From Levilactobacillus cerevisiae (lineage in GTDB: Bacteria; Bacillota; Bacilli; Lactobacillales; Lactobacillaceae), in NCBI RefSeq assembly GCF_003946245.1, contig NZ_RHNN01000003.1, forward strand, positions 62,001 to 126,000: a stretch of 64,000 bases of DNA. Reading direction: 5' to 3'. The translations under genes were made by a program, and so were the position numbers. The notes beneath the pieces are model-generated. The model was not told the DNA's origin. It searched no databases and saw only the letters and a list, made by a program, of their open reading frames with translations. Shown here piece after piece: positions 53,489 through 61,295 of this stretch. The stretch's first letter is position 1; the number at the start of each line of letters is the position of its first letter.

Positions 53489-54580
53489 ATGATGAGTAAA
53501 ATAAATTGGTGCTTAACGTTCGTTGCGGCGTTGAGCCTAGGTGTTAGCGGGACGACAACCGCGCAGGCCTATAGTACGTACCATCAAAAATCGTCGGCCT
53601 TGAGCGTCGGCAAATTGCGGTCCTTGAATAATTCTCGTGTTCACTATGTCAAGGCACCCAAGAACTACCGCCACGCCAAGAATACGCATGGCATCAACAC
53701 GATTAAGCATAGTCGGGGTACGGCGGTCACGTTTAAAACGAAATATTTATTACCGCTCCCCGGGTACCACAATCAGGCCTGGGGCAATCCGCAGAGCGTT
53801 GCCACCAACGGCCGTTACCTGTATGTGCTCTATTGCCCGACCGCTTGGCACAACCGCGGGCGCATCGTGCGGTATGACATGCAGAAATTAAATAAATTGG
53901 GCTTAACCCCGCGGCAATTACAAACGGCCTACACCAGCAACGCTGCAGCTCAGTTGGCCAGTCACGCGGCCGTCAAAATTGGCGCGCCTTTTGAGACCGG
54001 CCACGGCCAGTCGTTGGCGTACAACTGGAAGAATCGTCACCTCTACATGTGGTGTGACAAGGAAAAGTCTGCCGCAACGCCCGTCAATCAGTACGGCTAC
54101 ATCAAGCAGATCAAGGCGGAGACATTAACGCCGCGCTACCAAATTCGCTTCCGGTTGAAACACAAGCGGTTCTCCGTCCCGGGCGGCCACGTGCTTACAT
54201 TTGACACGCAGGGCCGGGCCTACTTCTGGAGTCGACCGACTACCCACCGGGTCTACATTTACCGTGGCACCATTTCTAAGCACCACGTCAAATTCAGCCT
54301 CACCCATCAGGTCCTGTCGCACGGGCCGGGAACCCACGTTCAGAGTATGGGGTACAATCCGCACACGAAGCGCGTTTACCTGGTCGCTGACGATTCGATT
54401 GCCAGTCTGCCCGTCAGTAAGTTGGCTGGCAAGGGGCACCTCAGTAAATCGAGTGTCCGCTGGACCAAGTTTGGGTCCAAACGGGAATTTGAGGGGCTGA
54501 CGTTTACCAAGAGTGGGCATGCCTATCTATTGAGTAATCACAACCCGGAAATCCTCATCAGTAACCGGACGAGTTGGTAA
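53489..54580 (+). CDS. Secreted protein of unknown function, tandem paralogue 1
   Basis: 363 residues with a signal peptide (basic MMSKINW, hydrophobic LTFVAALSLGVSG, cleavage after AQA). The mature protein is basic and rich in H, K, Y and W, with repeated aromatic strand motifs such as LYVLYCPTAWHNRGRIVRYD, LYMWCDKE, AYFWSRP and LYLVADDSI-like segments that suggest a beta-propeller. Two conserved cysteines may pair. No wall anchor is seen. Two adjacent ATG codons (53489, 53492) follow GGGGGA. Closely related to the next gene, separated by 86 bases. Confidence 0.7.
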   Translation: MMSKINWCLTFVAALSLGVSGTTTAQAYSTYHQKSSALSVGKLRSLNNSRVHYVKAPKNYRHAKNTHGINTIKHSRGTAVTFKTKYLLPLPGYHNQAWGNPQSVATNGRYLYVLYCPTAWHNRGRIVRYDMQKLNKLGLTPRQLQTAYTSNAAAQLASHAAVKIGAPFETGHGQSLAYNWKNRHLYMWCDKEKSAATPVNQYGYIKQIKAETLTPRYQIRFRLKHKRFSVPGGHVLTFDTQGRAYFWSRPTTHRVYIYRGTISKHHVKFSLTHQVLSHGPGTHVQSMGYNPHTKRVYLVADDSIASLPVSKLAGKGHLSKSSVRWTKFGSKREFEGLTFTKSGHAYLLSNHNPEILISNRTSW

Positions 54581-54666
54581 GTTTAGCAAGTTGAAAAAGC
54601 CTTTTCTCACCACCCATTGACCGCCAACGCGATATACTGGCTGAAAACATTGGGGGGTGAGGGATT

Positions 54667-55764
54667 ATGCGAAGAAGTTATTTACTTTGGGCACTAATCC
54701 TTAGTTTGGGGTTGCTGGGGATTGCCACACCGGCGCGGGCTGACATCCAAGTGAATCAGTCGGTGGCGGCGTTGGCAGAGCCCAAGAACCTCACGGCGTT
54801 AGACGATTCGCTGGTTCATTTCGTACCCGTGCCGAGCACCTATGCCAACGCAGCGAATCCGCACGGCATCAATACGATTGCCAGCAATCAGGGGAGCGCG
54901 GTGACCTTTACCACGAAATACCTGTTGCCAGTACCGGGCTATCAGCATCAGGCCTGGGGTGATCCCCAGAGCTCAGCGGTGGTGGGTCAGTACCTGTATG
55001 TGGTCTATTGCCCGACCGCTTGGCAGAACCGAGGCCGCATCGTGCGGTTTGACATGGCGGTCTTGACGTCGTTGCGGGCAACTCCGCAGCAGGTCCAAAC
55101 GGTGTATGCCAAGTCGCCCAATCAATCCGCGCGGGAAAAGAAAATTCAGGCGGCCATCAAAGTAGGACCCGCCTTCACCACCGGACACGGTCAATCGTTG
55201 GCTTACGATTGGGCGACGCAGAAATTTTACATGTGGTGTGACCGTGAATCCGCACCGCGCATCAACATGAGTCAGTATGGCGTGCTCAAAGAAATCAGTG
55301 CGAACACCCTGGCGCCGGTGCATCAGATTCGCTTCCGGCTAAGGGCTAAATCATTTGCGGTGCCTGGTGGTCACGTGTTAGCGTTTGATCAAACGGGGCA
55401 CGCTTATTTCTGGACGCGGCCTAATTCGGCAGACGTCTACATTTACCAGGGAACCATTCGGAACAATCGCGTCAGTTTCCGGTTGACCAAGCAAATTTTG
55501 GAAAATGGGCCGGGAACCTGTGTCCAGAGTATGGCGTACAATCCCAATAATGATCGGCTGTACTTAGTGGCGGACGATTCAATTGTCAGTCTGCCAGCGG
55601 CGAAGTTGGCGGGCAGTGGCCATCTGACCAGTGCAGATGTGAAATGGACCGGTTTCGCGTCAACCCGTGAGTTTGAAGGGTTGACGTTTGGCAGTGATGG
55701 TCAGGCTTATCTGATGAGCAATCACGAGCCGGAAATTTTGGTCGGGAATTCATTAAATTGGTAA
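54667..55764 (+). CDS. Secreted protein of unknown function, tandem paralogue 2
   Basis: 365 residues, signal peptide MRRSYLLWALILSLGLL with cleavage after ARA. It aligns end to end with the preceding gene: YLLPVPGYQHQAWGDPQS, YCPTAWQNRGRIVRFDM, TGHGQSLAYDW, FYMWCDRE, VPGGHVLAFD, GPGTCVQSMAYNP and REFEGLTFGSDG. The mature part is less basic than its neighbour. Over half the residues look identical by eye. GGGGGGTGAGGG precedes the ATG. Function unknown; a cell-surface or secreted carbohydrate- or protein-binding propeller is a guess. Confidence 0.7.
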   Translation: MRRSYLLWALILSLGLLGIATPARADIQVNQSVAALAEPKNLTALDDSLVHFVPVPSTYANAANPHGINTIASNQGSAVTFTTKYLLPVPGYQHQAWGDPQSSAVVGQYLYVVYCPTAWQNRGRIVRFDMAVLTSLRATPQQVQTVYAKSPNQSAREKKIQAAIKVGPAFTTGHGQSLAYDWATQKFYMWCDRESAPRINMSQYGVLKEISANTLAPVHQIRFRLRAKSFAVPGGHVLAFDQTGHAYFWTRPNSADVYIYQGTIRNNRVSFRLTKQILENGPGTCVQSMAYNPNNDRLYLVADDSIVSLPAAKLAGSGHLTSADVKWTGFASTREFEGLTFGSDGQAYLMSNHEPEILVGNSLNW

Positions 55765-55775
55765 TAGAACGGTTG

Positions 55776-55805
55776 GGAGCTAGTCCGCTTGGGCTGGCTC
55801 CTTTT
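55776..55805 (+). terminator. Terminator after the secreted-protein pair
   Basis: GGAGCTAGTCC (55776-55786) pairs with GGGCTGGCTCC through two G-T pairs, followed by TTTT. Confidence 0.7.
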
Positions 55806-55956
55806 GCGCTGCACGCGTTGCGGCGGTGGTCCAGCGAACTGGCTTGCCGTTTCAAGAAAAAGTTTACGTACTTGTGAAAATAATTGAACACACTAGCCCC
55901 AGAATAGTTTAGACTGTAGGTAGCACAAAAATGATGAAGAAGGTAGGCGGACACAA

Positions 55957-56199
55957 ATGGATAAAGAAGATTGGCAGGCAATTTATCAGGAATTAGCAGA
56001 ACTGATTGGCGAAGAAAATACACTGAAGATATTTAAAGATTTCCGGGGAAGTACAGTGAATTTCCCGATGCGATTGGTGCGCCGAGAAGTGATTTTGAAT
56101 CACATTCAAAGCGACCATTCAGCGGGAGCGTCAGTCCATGAACTGAGTGCGCAATACGACTTGGCCGAGCGGACGGTTCGCAAATACTTACAGAAATAA
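55957..56199 (+). CDS. Mor-like small DNA-binding regulator 1
   Basis: 80 residues. The N-terminal helix pair IYQELAELIGEENTLKIFKDFRGSTVNFPMRL resembles the dimerisation domain of phage Mu Mor/C activators, where the Gly-x-x-(V/L)-N/Y-x-P segment is the beta strand; the C terminus VHELSAQYDLAERTVRKYLQK is a helix-turn-helix. Chromosomal relatives occur in many Firmicutes with no phage nearby. AAGGTAGG precedes the ATG. A second, related gene follows after 165 bases. Confidence 0.7.
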   Translation: MDKEDWQAIYQELAELIGEENTLKIFKDFRGSTVNFPMRLVRREVILNHIQSDHSAGASVHELSAQYDLAERTVRKYLQK

Positions 56200-56364
56200 G
56201 GTCCACTAATTGCTGGTTTGTGTGGAAATTTGTTGTGCAATTTCACGTGTAACTCTGCAAGCAATTCAGCATGCAGAGTAGTTGGCGAGGGTGATTACAA
56301 TTGGCCAGCAAAGTTTGCTAATCTTTGCTTAAGGAAAACTTAAACATTGAAAGGCCTGAAAGTG

Positions 56365-56622
56365 ATGGAAATTGATACGGATGCGTTACAGGGCGTCTAT
56401 AAAAGACTTGATGATCTGCTGGGAACCGAAGATATGCTTAAGGTCTATCAGGAATTTCGGGGAACCCAGTTGAATTTGCCGATGAAACTCTATGACCGGG
56501 ACGAAACGATGGCGGCCATTCAAAAGAACTTTCCGCAAATGTCGGAGAAGGTGTTGGCAGATAAGTATGGTTATTCACAACGCTGGGTCAAGCGGGTCAT
56601 CAATGAGCAGGGTAAGGATTAG
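56365..56622 (+). CDS. Mor-like small DNA-binding regulator 2
   Basis: 85 residues, paralogous to the preceding gene: YKRLDDLLGTEDMLKVYQEFRGTQLNLPMKL followed by the helix-turn-helix KVLADKYGYSQRWVKRVINEQ. The ATG at 56365 follows GAAAGG; a TTG at 56347 is also open but no better placed. The gap between the two contains short AT-rich sequence only. No phage structural genes are nearby. The targets are unknown. Confidence 0.68.
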   Translation: MEIDTDALQGVYKRLDDLLGTEDMLKVYQEFRGTQLNLPMKLYDRDETMAAIQKNFPQMSEKVLADKYGYSQRWVKRVINEQGKD

Positions 56623-56844
56623 TACATAGTTGGTGAGTGATACGGAGAAGCACTGGTAGGCGCGTTACCAGATTAGTGGTATGTGTGATGAAAACCACAA
56701 GCAATTTTACTGGTTGCATCCGGTTGCCAACGTTGCTCGCTTGGGTGTTAAGTCCCGGTGGGGTGGCAACACGGTTGACGAAACCTGGTTAAATTTGATG
56801 ACCCGGCTGGAATCTTGCTGAGTCATACATAGGAGTAATTCGTG

Positions 56845-57672
56845 ATGACAGTGAAACAATGGCTAAAGGTAGGCGTCCTGAGCGCAATGATCATGGGTGG
56901 ACTGTTGATCCCCGCGGTCACGGGACAAGCAAGTACGAAATCGCAGGAAACAAAGACGATTCGAAAAATTGTCAAACGGGACATGGCGCCCGTCCATGGC
57001 CGCTGGTCGGTGAAGGTCACGCGCCTAGGTAACCGTTCGTTAAGCGTGACCACGGGCAATCGGCGAGTGCGGGCACAACGCTCCGCCAGTACGATTAAGG
57101 TTTACGTGATGCTAACCATTTTCAAACGGGCGCAGAACCACCAGCTGAAGCTGACCAATGCGGTGAAAACAAACCTGAAGCGCATGATATATTATTCTGA
57201 TAATACGGCGACGAACGCCTTAATTCATCGGCTCGGCGGGTTTAAAAAGGTCAATCAGACGGCCAAGGCGTACGGTTTCAAGCAGACTCATTTGGCCCGC
57301 TACATGCTGGATACCCAAGCGTTGCGGCGTGGCCACGACAACTACACGTCGGTCAACGACCTGACCCGCTTTTTAACGCTAACGGCGCAGCATCAGCTGT
57401 TGGGCAAGACGTACGATCGGAAGATGATGACGCTGCTTCATCACTGTCGCAACCACAGCAAGCTGCCGAAACTGGTGACCCATGCGGCCGTTTACAACAA
57501 GACGGGTGAGTTCCCAACCAAGGGCGTCCAGAATGATGCCAGTCTGTTCAAGACGACTCACGGCACGTACACGATTGTGGTGATGAGCCAGCAAGGAAAC
57601 CAAGCCCAACAGTATCGGGCAATGAATCGCCTGGGGCGGGATACGGTGAAGGCTCTTAATGCGCAAAAATAG
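56845..57672 (+). CDS. Secreted serine hydrolase, beta-lactamase class A-like fold
   Basis: 275 residues with a signal peptide (TVKQWLKVGVLSAMIMGG.., cleavage near GQA). The active-site triad of penicillin-recognising enzymes is visible: SxxK as STIK (about 82-85), SxN as SDNTATN (about 118) and KTG as NKTGEF (about 210). The omega-loop glutamate that deacylates penicillin in true class A enzymes is not apparent (DTQALRRGHDN), so it is more probably a cell-wall peptidase or other hydrolase. ATG at 56845 follows TAGGAG; a GTG three bases earlier is possible. Confidence 0.78.
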   Translation: MTVKQWLKVGVLSAMIMGGLLIPAVTGQASTKSQETKTIRKIVKRDMAPVHGRWSVKVTRLGNRSLSVTTGNRRVRAQRSASTIKVYVMLTIFKRAQNHQLKLTNAVKTNLKRMIYYSDNTATNALIHRLGGFKKVNQTAKAYGFKQTHLARYMLDTQALRRGHDNYTSVNDLTRFLTLTAQHQLLGKTYDRKMMTLLHHCRNHSKLPKLVTHAAVYNKTGEFPTKGVQNDASLFKTTHGTYTIVVMSQQGNQAQQYRAMNRLGRDTVKALNAQK

Positions 57673-57677
57673 CTGGG

Positions 57678-57708
57678 AGTTCAGACGAGGTTGTCTGGAC
57701 TTTTTTTC
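57678..57708 (+). terminator. Terminator after the serine hydrolase
   Basis: AGTTCAGAC (57678-57686) pairs with GTCTGGACT (57693-57701; one G-T) and is followed by seven T. Confidence 0.88.
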
Positions 57709-57850
57709 TTGTTAAAACCGCTGAATTATAAGTATTTCTATGCTTTCATTATTACAAAATTTTTATGTAAATGTTCTGTAAATGGCCTATACGCCAGCCA
57801 ATTTATCCGTTAACATTGGGGTAATCAAGTAGTGAGGGGGCGGGTTAATT

Positions 57851-58201
57851 TTGGATGGAAGTCTCAGTAACGTGATTTTTTCACCTTGGCCAATTCTGCT
57901 GTCGTATAAATTAATGTTGTTCCTGCTGCTGATAGGTCACTGGCAGTCAGCGTGGACCCAAGTCATCATGTTAATGATTGGTGGATTCAGTATGATTGCA
58001 ATGGTCGTCTGTGGGTGGTGGCGTCTTTGGACGACCGCCGACCATGAGTTTTGGGTGCTATATCAATCACTGTACGGGACTTTAGCGGTTTTCAGCATCT
58101 TCTTTTGGATGCTACGAGAAGCGAGCTTTGTGACGTTAATCGTCTGGTGGTTGGGCATCCTAGTATTTTCTGGATTAGTCTACGTGAACAAAACACAATG
58201 A
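57851..58201 (+). CDS. Small hypothetical membrane protein
   Basis: 116 residues, four hydrophobic segments (about 10-28, 34-58, 68-88, 92-112) rich in Trp. Not recognised. The start is TTG at 57851, seven bases after a GAGGGGGCGGG ribosome site. It ends 18 bases before the antitoxin-like gene and the two are probably one operon. If the pair is a toxin-antitoxin system, this would be an unusual membrane partner; nothing in the sequence proves that. Confidence 0.5.
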   Translation: MDGSLSNVIFSPWPILLSYKLMLFLLLIGHWQSAWTQVIMLMIGGFSMIAMVVCGWWRLWTTADHEFWVLYQSLYGTLAVFSIFFWMLREASFVTLIVWWLGILVFSGLVYVNKTQ

Positions 58202-58219
58202 ACCTGGGGAGGGCACACG

Positions 58220-58495
58220 ATGGATGCAACGAGCTATGCATTTTTCCGCAAGAAACTTAAGCACTACATGAAACGGGTCACGAACAACCAGGAACCCTTG
58301 ATGATTACCCGCAAAAATAAGCACAACGTCGTCCTGATTTCTGTGGAAGAATACAGCAATCTACTGGAAAATCAGTTCATTTTAAGTCACCTAGAAAGTC
58401 GTGCCTGGCTACAAGCGACCGCGGAACAAAAGGAAGCCGCCGCAGTCGTCAGCCAAGAACTGGTGACGGAGCCAGCCGAAGTCGATCCTTCTTAA
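58220..58495 (+). CDS. Phd/YefM-family antitoxin-like protein without a RelE/YoeB toxin
   Basis: 91 residues. The Phd/YefM DNA-binding fold is visible: ATSYAFFRKKLKHYMKRVTNNQEPLMITRK then HNVVLISVEEYSNLLEN, LSHLESRAWLQA (first 60 residues). The C-terminal AAAVVSQELVTEPAEVDPS would be the toxin-neutralising tail, but no YoeB, RelE or Doc gene follows: a terminator comes 8 bases after the stop. GGGGAGGG precedes the ATG. Upstream partner is a small membrane protein. Confidence 0.75.
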   Translation: MDATSYAFFRKKLKHYMKRVTNNQEPLMITRKNKHNVVLISVEEYSNLLENQFILSHLESRAWLQATAEQKEAAAVVSQELVTEPAEVDPS

Positions 58496-58503
58496 GTTTA
58501 AGT

Positions 58504-58548
58504 AGTGCCATCTTGACCAAGTAATTGTGTGAGGATGGCACTATTTTT
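58504..58548 (+). terminator. Terminator after the antitoxin-like gene
   Basis: AGTGCCATC (58504-58512) is exactly complementary to GATGGCACT (58533-58541), followed by ATTTTT. Confidence 0.88.
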
Positions 58549-58586
58549 CTTAACCGGCCAAGGCGTCAGTGAAACGGGGGATGGAA

Positions 58587-59855
58587 ATGAATGCCAACAT
58601 CGTATATTTGGAACAAAATATTCCGGAAAACACGACGACCCAACAGCATAATTTATTCATGTTGGACTACCCAGTTTATCAAGTCGAAGCTAACGGCACG
58701 TTAACCCCAGTCCTAAATAGCTGGGGGAAAGTCCTATCGATTATGGTGGATAAGAAGGAACGGTTTAAAATATTTTTCACATCTGGCCGAACGTTTGTCC
58801 TCGGCAGTAAGAAAATTATGGCCTACGATACCGATTTGGATGGCATGGACCCCGTTTCACGGTTACGGAGCCATGGCTACGTCTTTGCCCCGGAACAACG
58901 GGCAGTGGCCACTCAGTCAGCCAACAAGCACTCCCGTTCCGTGTTCCCGAATATCCGGGTGTTACAAGAGATTCCCCGGGAATACGTGGTGATTGACTGT
59001 GAATTTGGCGTCCTGTTTCAAACCCAACGAACGGGGGACCACATCACGATGGATCGGGCCGTGATCAATGGTGAGAAGGCCGGTATTTTTCAGCTGGCCG
59101 CACTGGGTTATCGCGGGAGCCAACCGCTAGATATTTATTTCAATCGGTATTTTGACGACCCAGCCTTTTCGCCGGAGAGAAAGCTGCGGGGGTTGAAGGA
59201 AACGGGGAGCACGCTAGCCGCGTATGAGCAGGAATCCCGACCGGTAACGGTACTGAAAGATTTCATTCACCAGGTCTTGCGGCGGCAATTGCCCTTGGTC
59301 TTCTGGGATCAAGGCAATGATCTTCGGTTATTGCAGCACACATTGGCGGTCAATCTGCCTTACTTGGCGGTGGAGGAACGCTTGGCTTTGACCGCGCCCC
59401 TCTGCGTTTTCGATGGCAGTCTGTATACCAATCAGGTCATCAACCGGAGCAATCATCAGAAGGATACCCATCACTTCCTCCCCCTCAATGGTATAGCGGG
59501 GCTTCTCAACATCTTCAATCCCAAGCAGCACAACGCCGTGTGGGATGCCCAAACGACCCAATGTGTGATAAATGAATTGGCCAAAATTAAGCAGACCAAG
59601 CCCCTGGTCATCCAGGAGCCACGGCCAGTTGTGACGCCAATTCTTCAGTTACCCAAAGTCACTTCGGCAACGCCAATCGTACCCGTTAAATCAATTGAAC
59701 CAATTGAGCCGACCGAGCCCCAGCTCCCGGCCGTTGCGACCCTCCAACGCTTACGAGCGGCTGGACGGACCTATCGCGAAATTGCCAATCAATTTGGGCT
59801 AAGCACCAGTACCGTTTGGCGGGCCGTTAAGCGGCGTGAAGGAGTCAGCTACTGA
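58587..59855 (+). CDS. DEDDh-type 3'-5' exonuclease domain fused to a helix-turn-helix
   Basis: 422 residues in four parts. Residues 1-120: unrecognised N-terminal region. About 130-335: a DnaQ-like exonuclease core with exo I VVIDCEFGVLF (Asp137, Glu139), exo II FWDQGNDLRLLQ (about Asp245) and exo III HNAVWDAQTT (His315, Asp320). About 335-380: a Pro-, Val- and Ile-rich linker (PIVPVKSIEPIEPTEP). About 381-418: a resolvase-type helix-turn-helix LRAAGRTYREIANQFGLSTS. GGGGG lies six bases before the ATG at 58587; upstream GTG and ATG codons are less well placed. All four exonuclease carboxylates and the His are present. Confidence 0.72.
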   Translation: MNANIVYLEQNIPENTTTQQHNLFMLDYPVYQVEANGTLTPVLNSWGKVLSIMVDKKERFKIFFTSGRTFVLGSKKIMAYDTDLDGMDPVSRLRSHGYVFAPEQRAVATQSANKHSRSVFPNIRVLQEIPREYVVIDCEFGVLFQTQRTGDHITMDRAVINGEKAGIFQLAALGYRGSQPLDIYFNRYFDDPAFSPERKLRGLKETGSTLAAYEQESRPVTVLKDFIHQVLRRQLPLVFWDQGNDLRLLQHTLAVNLPYLAVEERLALTAPLCVFDGSLYTNQVINRSNHQKDTHHFLPLNGIAGLLNIFNPKQHNAVWDAQTTQCVINELAKIKQTKPLVIQEPRPVVTPILQLPKVTSATPIVPVKSIEPIEPTEPQLPAVATLQRLRAAGRTYREIANQFGLSTSTVWRAVKRREGVSY

Positions 59856-59975
59856 CCGTTTCCGGCCCAGTCTGCCTATTTCCTTATAATTAACTAATTT
59901 GTAAGACGTTCAGCATCGTTTTTAGGGTGAAGGACGTATAATGAGAATTAGTTTAGGGAATAAGGGGGTCAGCAA

Positions 59976-61295
59976 ATGATGGGGAATTGGAAACCGCTAC
60001 GTAGATTATGGCGGCTTAATCAGCGAATGGAACAGTGGCGAGCAATGCGGGCAATTAAAGAAGCCTTGCGGATCGCATACCCTTTTATTTTGGTGATGAC
60101 GTTAGTAGATGTGGTTGGTCAAAGCTTTTTGGCCAGCAGTGGGTTCTTTTTTCAAATTTATCACGTGGGTAGTTGGTTACCCGGTATAGATTTGTGGCAA
60201 CAATTTTTTCAAGTGATTAGTTTGGTGATCAACGGGGTCGTCGCGGTGATTGTGGCGTTTACAACGGGGCATTATTTGGCGCGCACCTATCGGGGTGACG
60301 CACTAGCCGTGGGCGTCATGAGTGCTTTAGCCTTCCTGACGCTGAATGTGAATTACGACGCCTTGTACGAGACAAATCACGTGACCGGTGAAGGTGTCCC
60401 ACAATTCATGGAAAATAATTTAGGCCCTCAAGGGATTTTCCTGGCGATTGTCGTGGGCCTCACGGTGGGCTGGTTCGGTAGCCATCTGATGAGCTGGTTG
60501 GCCAAATGGCAACTGCGCCATCCCCGGTTCGGCCAATTATCCTGGACTGGCCGGGTAGCTTGGCCCTTAGGAATTATTCTGGTGATCACTGTGGGCATTG
60601 GCTATGGTCTGAGTTGGTTGACGGACGGTGGCATCAATGGTTTGGTTTATTCAGCCTTGAGTGCTTCCGTTGCCAATCCCGGTCATCGGGGTCTGGTTAT
60701 TTTAGGCGTGACGGCCTTGAGCAACGTTTTGTGGTGGCTGGGACTGATTGGCCCCGTTTCATTGGCTGGCAATAGTTCAGTCACCTCGCTACAGAACTTA
60801 GCTTACGCTGTGCAACACGGTTCTGGGTGGAACGCACCCAATCCAATTACGTTACATACTTTAGGGGATGCTTATGCCAACTATGGTGGTGCGGGGATGA
60901 CCTTGTCTCTAATCATTGCCATTTGGTTGGTTTCCAAGCAGGCGAGCTACCGGCGCGTGGCCAATCAAACGTTTTTGCCCAACCTGGTCAACCTGAATGA
61001 GCCAACTTTATTGGGCTTGCCGCTACTATATAATCCCATTTTACTAATTCCATTTGTCGTGGCACCAGCAATCAATATTGGTCTGGCTTGGTGCGCAATC
61101 ACTTGGAAACTGGTACCGCCAATTGTCTATCCAGTGCCGCGGACGACACCCGGGCCGTTGATTGCTTTTCTGGGAACGGGTGGTGATTGGCGTGCCTTAC
61201 TGTTAAGTTTAATTTGCCTGACATTGTCGGTCGTGATTTACATCCCATTCATTCGGTTACTGAATCATGAAGGGGGCGACGACCATGCGGCATAA
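59976..61295 (+). CDS. PTS sugar transporter IIC component (lactose/cellobiose type), stand-alone
   Basis: 439-residue membrane protein of the CelB/EIIC family with about ten hydrophobic segments. LVNLNEPTLLGLPLLYNPILLIPFV (about 325-350, in part) is the substrate-site signature; the AVVAFTTGHYLA and NPITLHTLGDAY blocks also fit. No IIA or IIB gene is nearby, so it would have to use partners encoded elsewhere or have another role. ATG at 59976 (second ATG at 59979) follows AAGGGGG; a TATAAT box is at 59937. It overlaps the hydrolase gene by 11 bases. Confidence 0.8.
   Translation: MMGNWKPLRRLWRLNQRMEQWRAMRAIKEALRIAYPFILVMTLVDVVGQSFLASSGFFFQIYHVGSWLPGIDLWQQFFQVISLVINGVVAVIVAFTTGHYLARTYRGDALAVGVMSALAFLTLNVNYDALYETNHVTGEGVPQFMENNLGPQGIFLAIVVGLTVGWFGSHLMSWLAKWQLRHPRFGQLSWTGRVAWPLGIILVITVGIGYGLSWLTDGGINGLVYSALSASVANPGHRGLVILGVTALSNVLWWLGLIGPVSLAGNSSVTSLQNLAYAVQHGSGWNAPNPITLHTLGDAYANYGGAGMTLSLIIAIWLVSKQASYRRVANQTFLPNLVNLNEPTLLGLPLLYNPILLIPFVVAPAINIGLAWCAITWKLVPPIVYPVPRTTPGPLIAFLGTGGDWRALLLSLICLTLSVVIYIPFIRLLNHEGGDDHAA

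Noticed and set aside
55957-56622. Prophage, suggested by the Mor-like genes
   Set aside because: No integrase, structural, lysis or packaging genes are nearby, and relatives of Mor occur as chromosomal genes in Firmicutes.
56690-56794. A 34-codon frame (MKTTSNFTGC..) before the serine hydrolase
   Set aside because: There is no ribosome site and no recognisable feature; probably chance.
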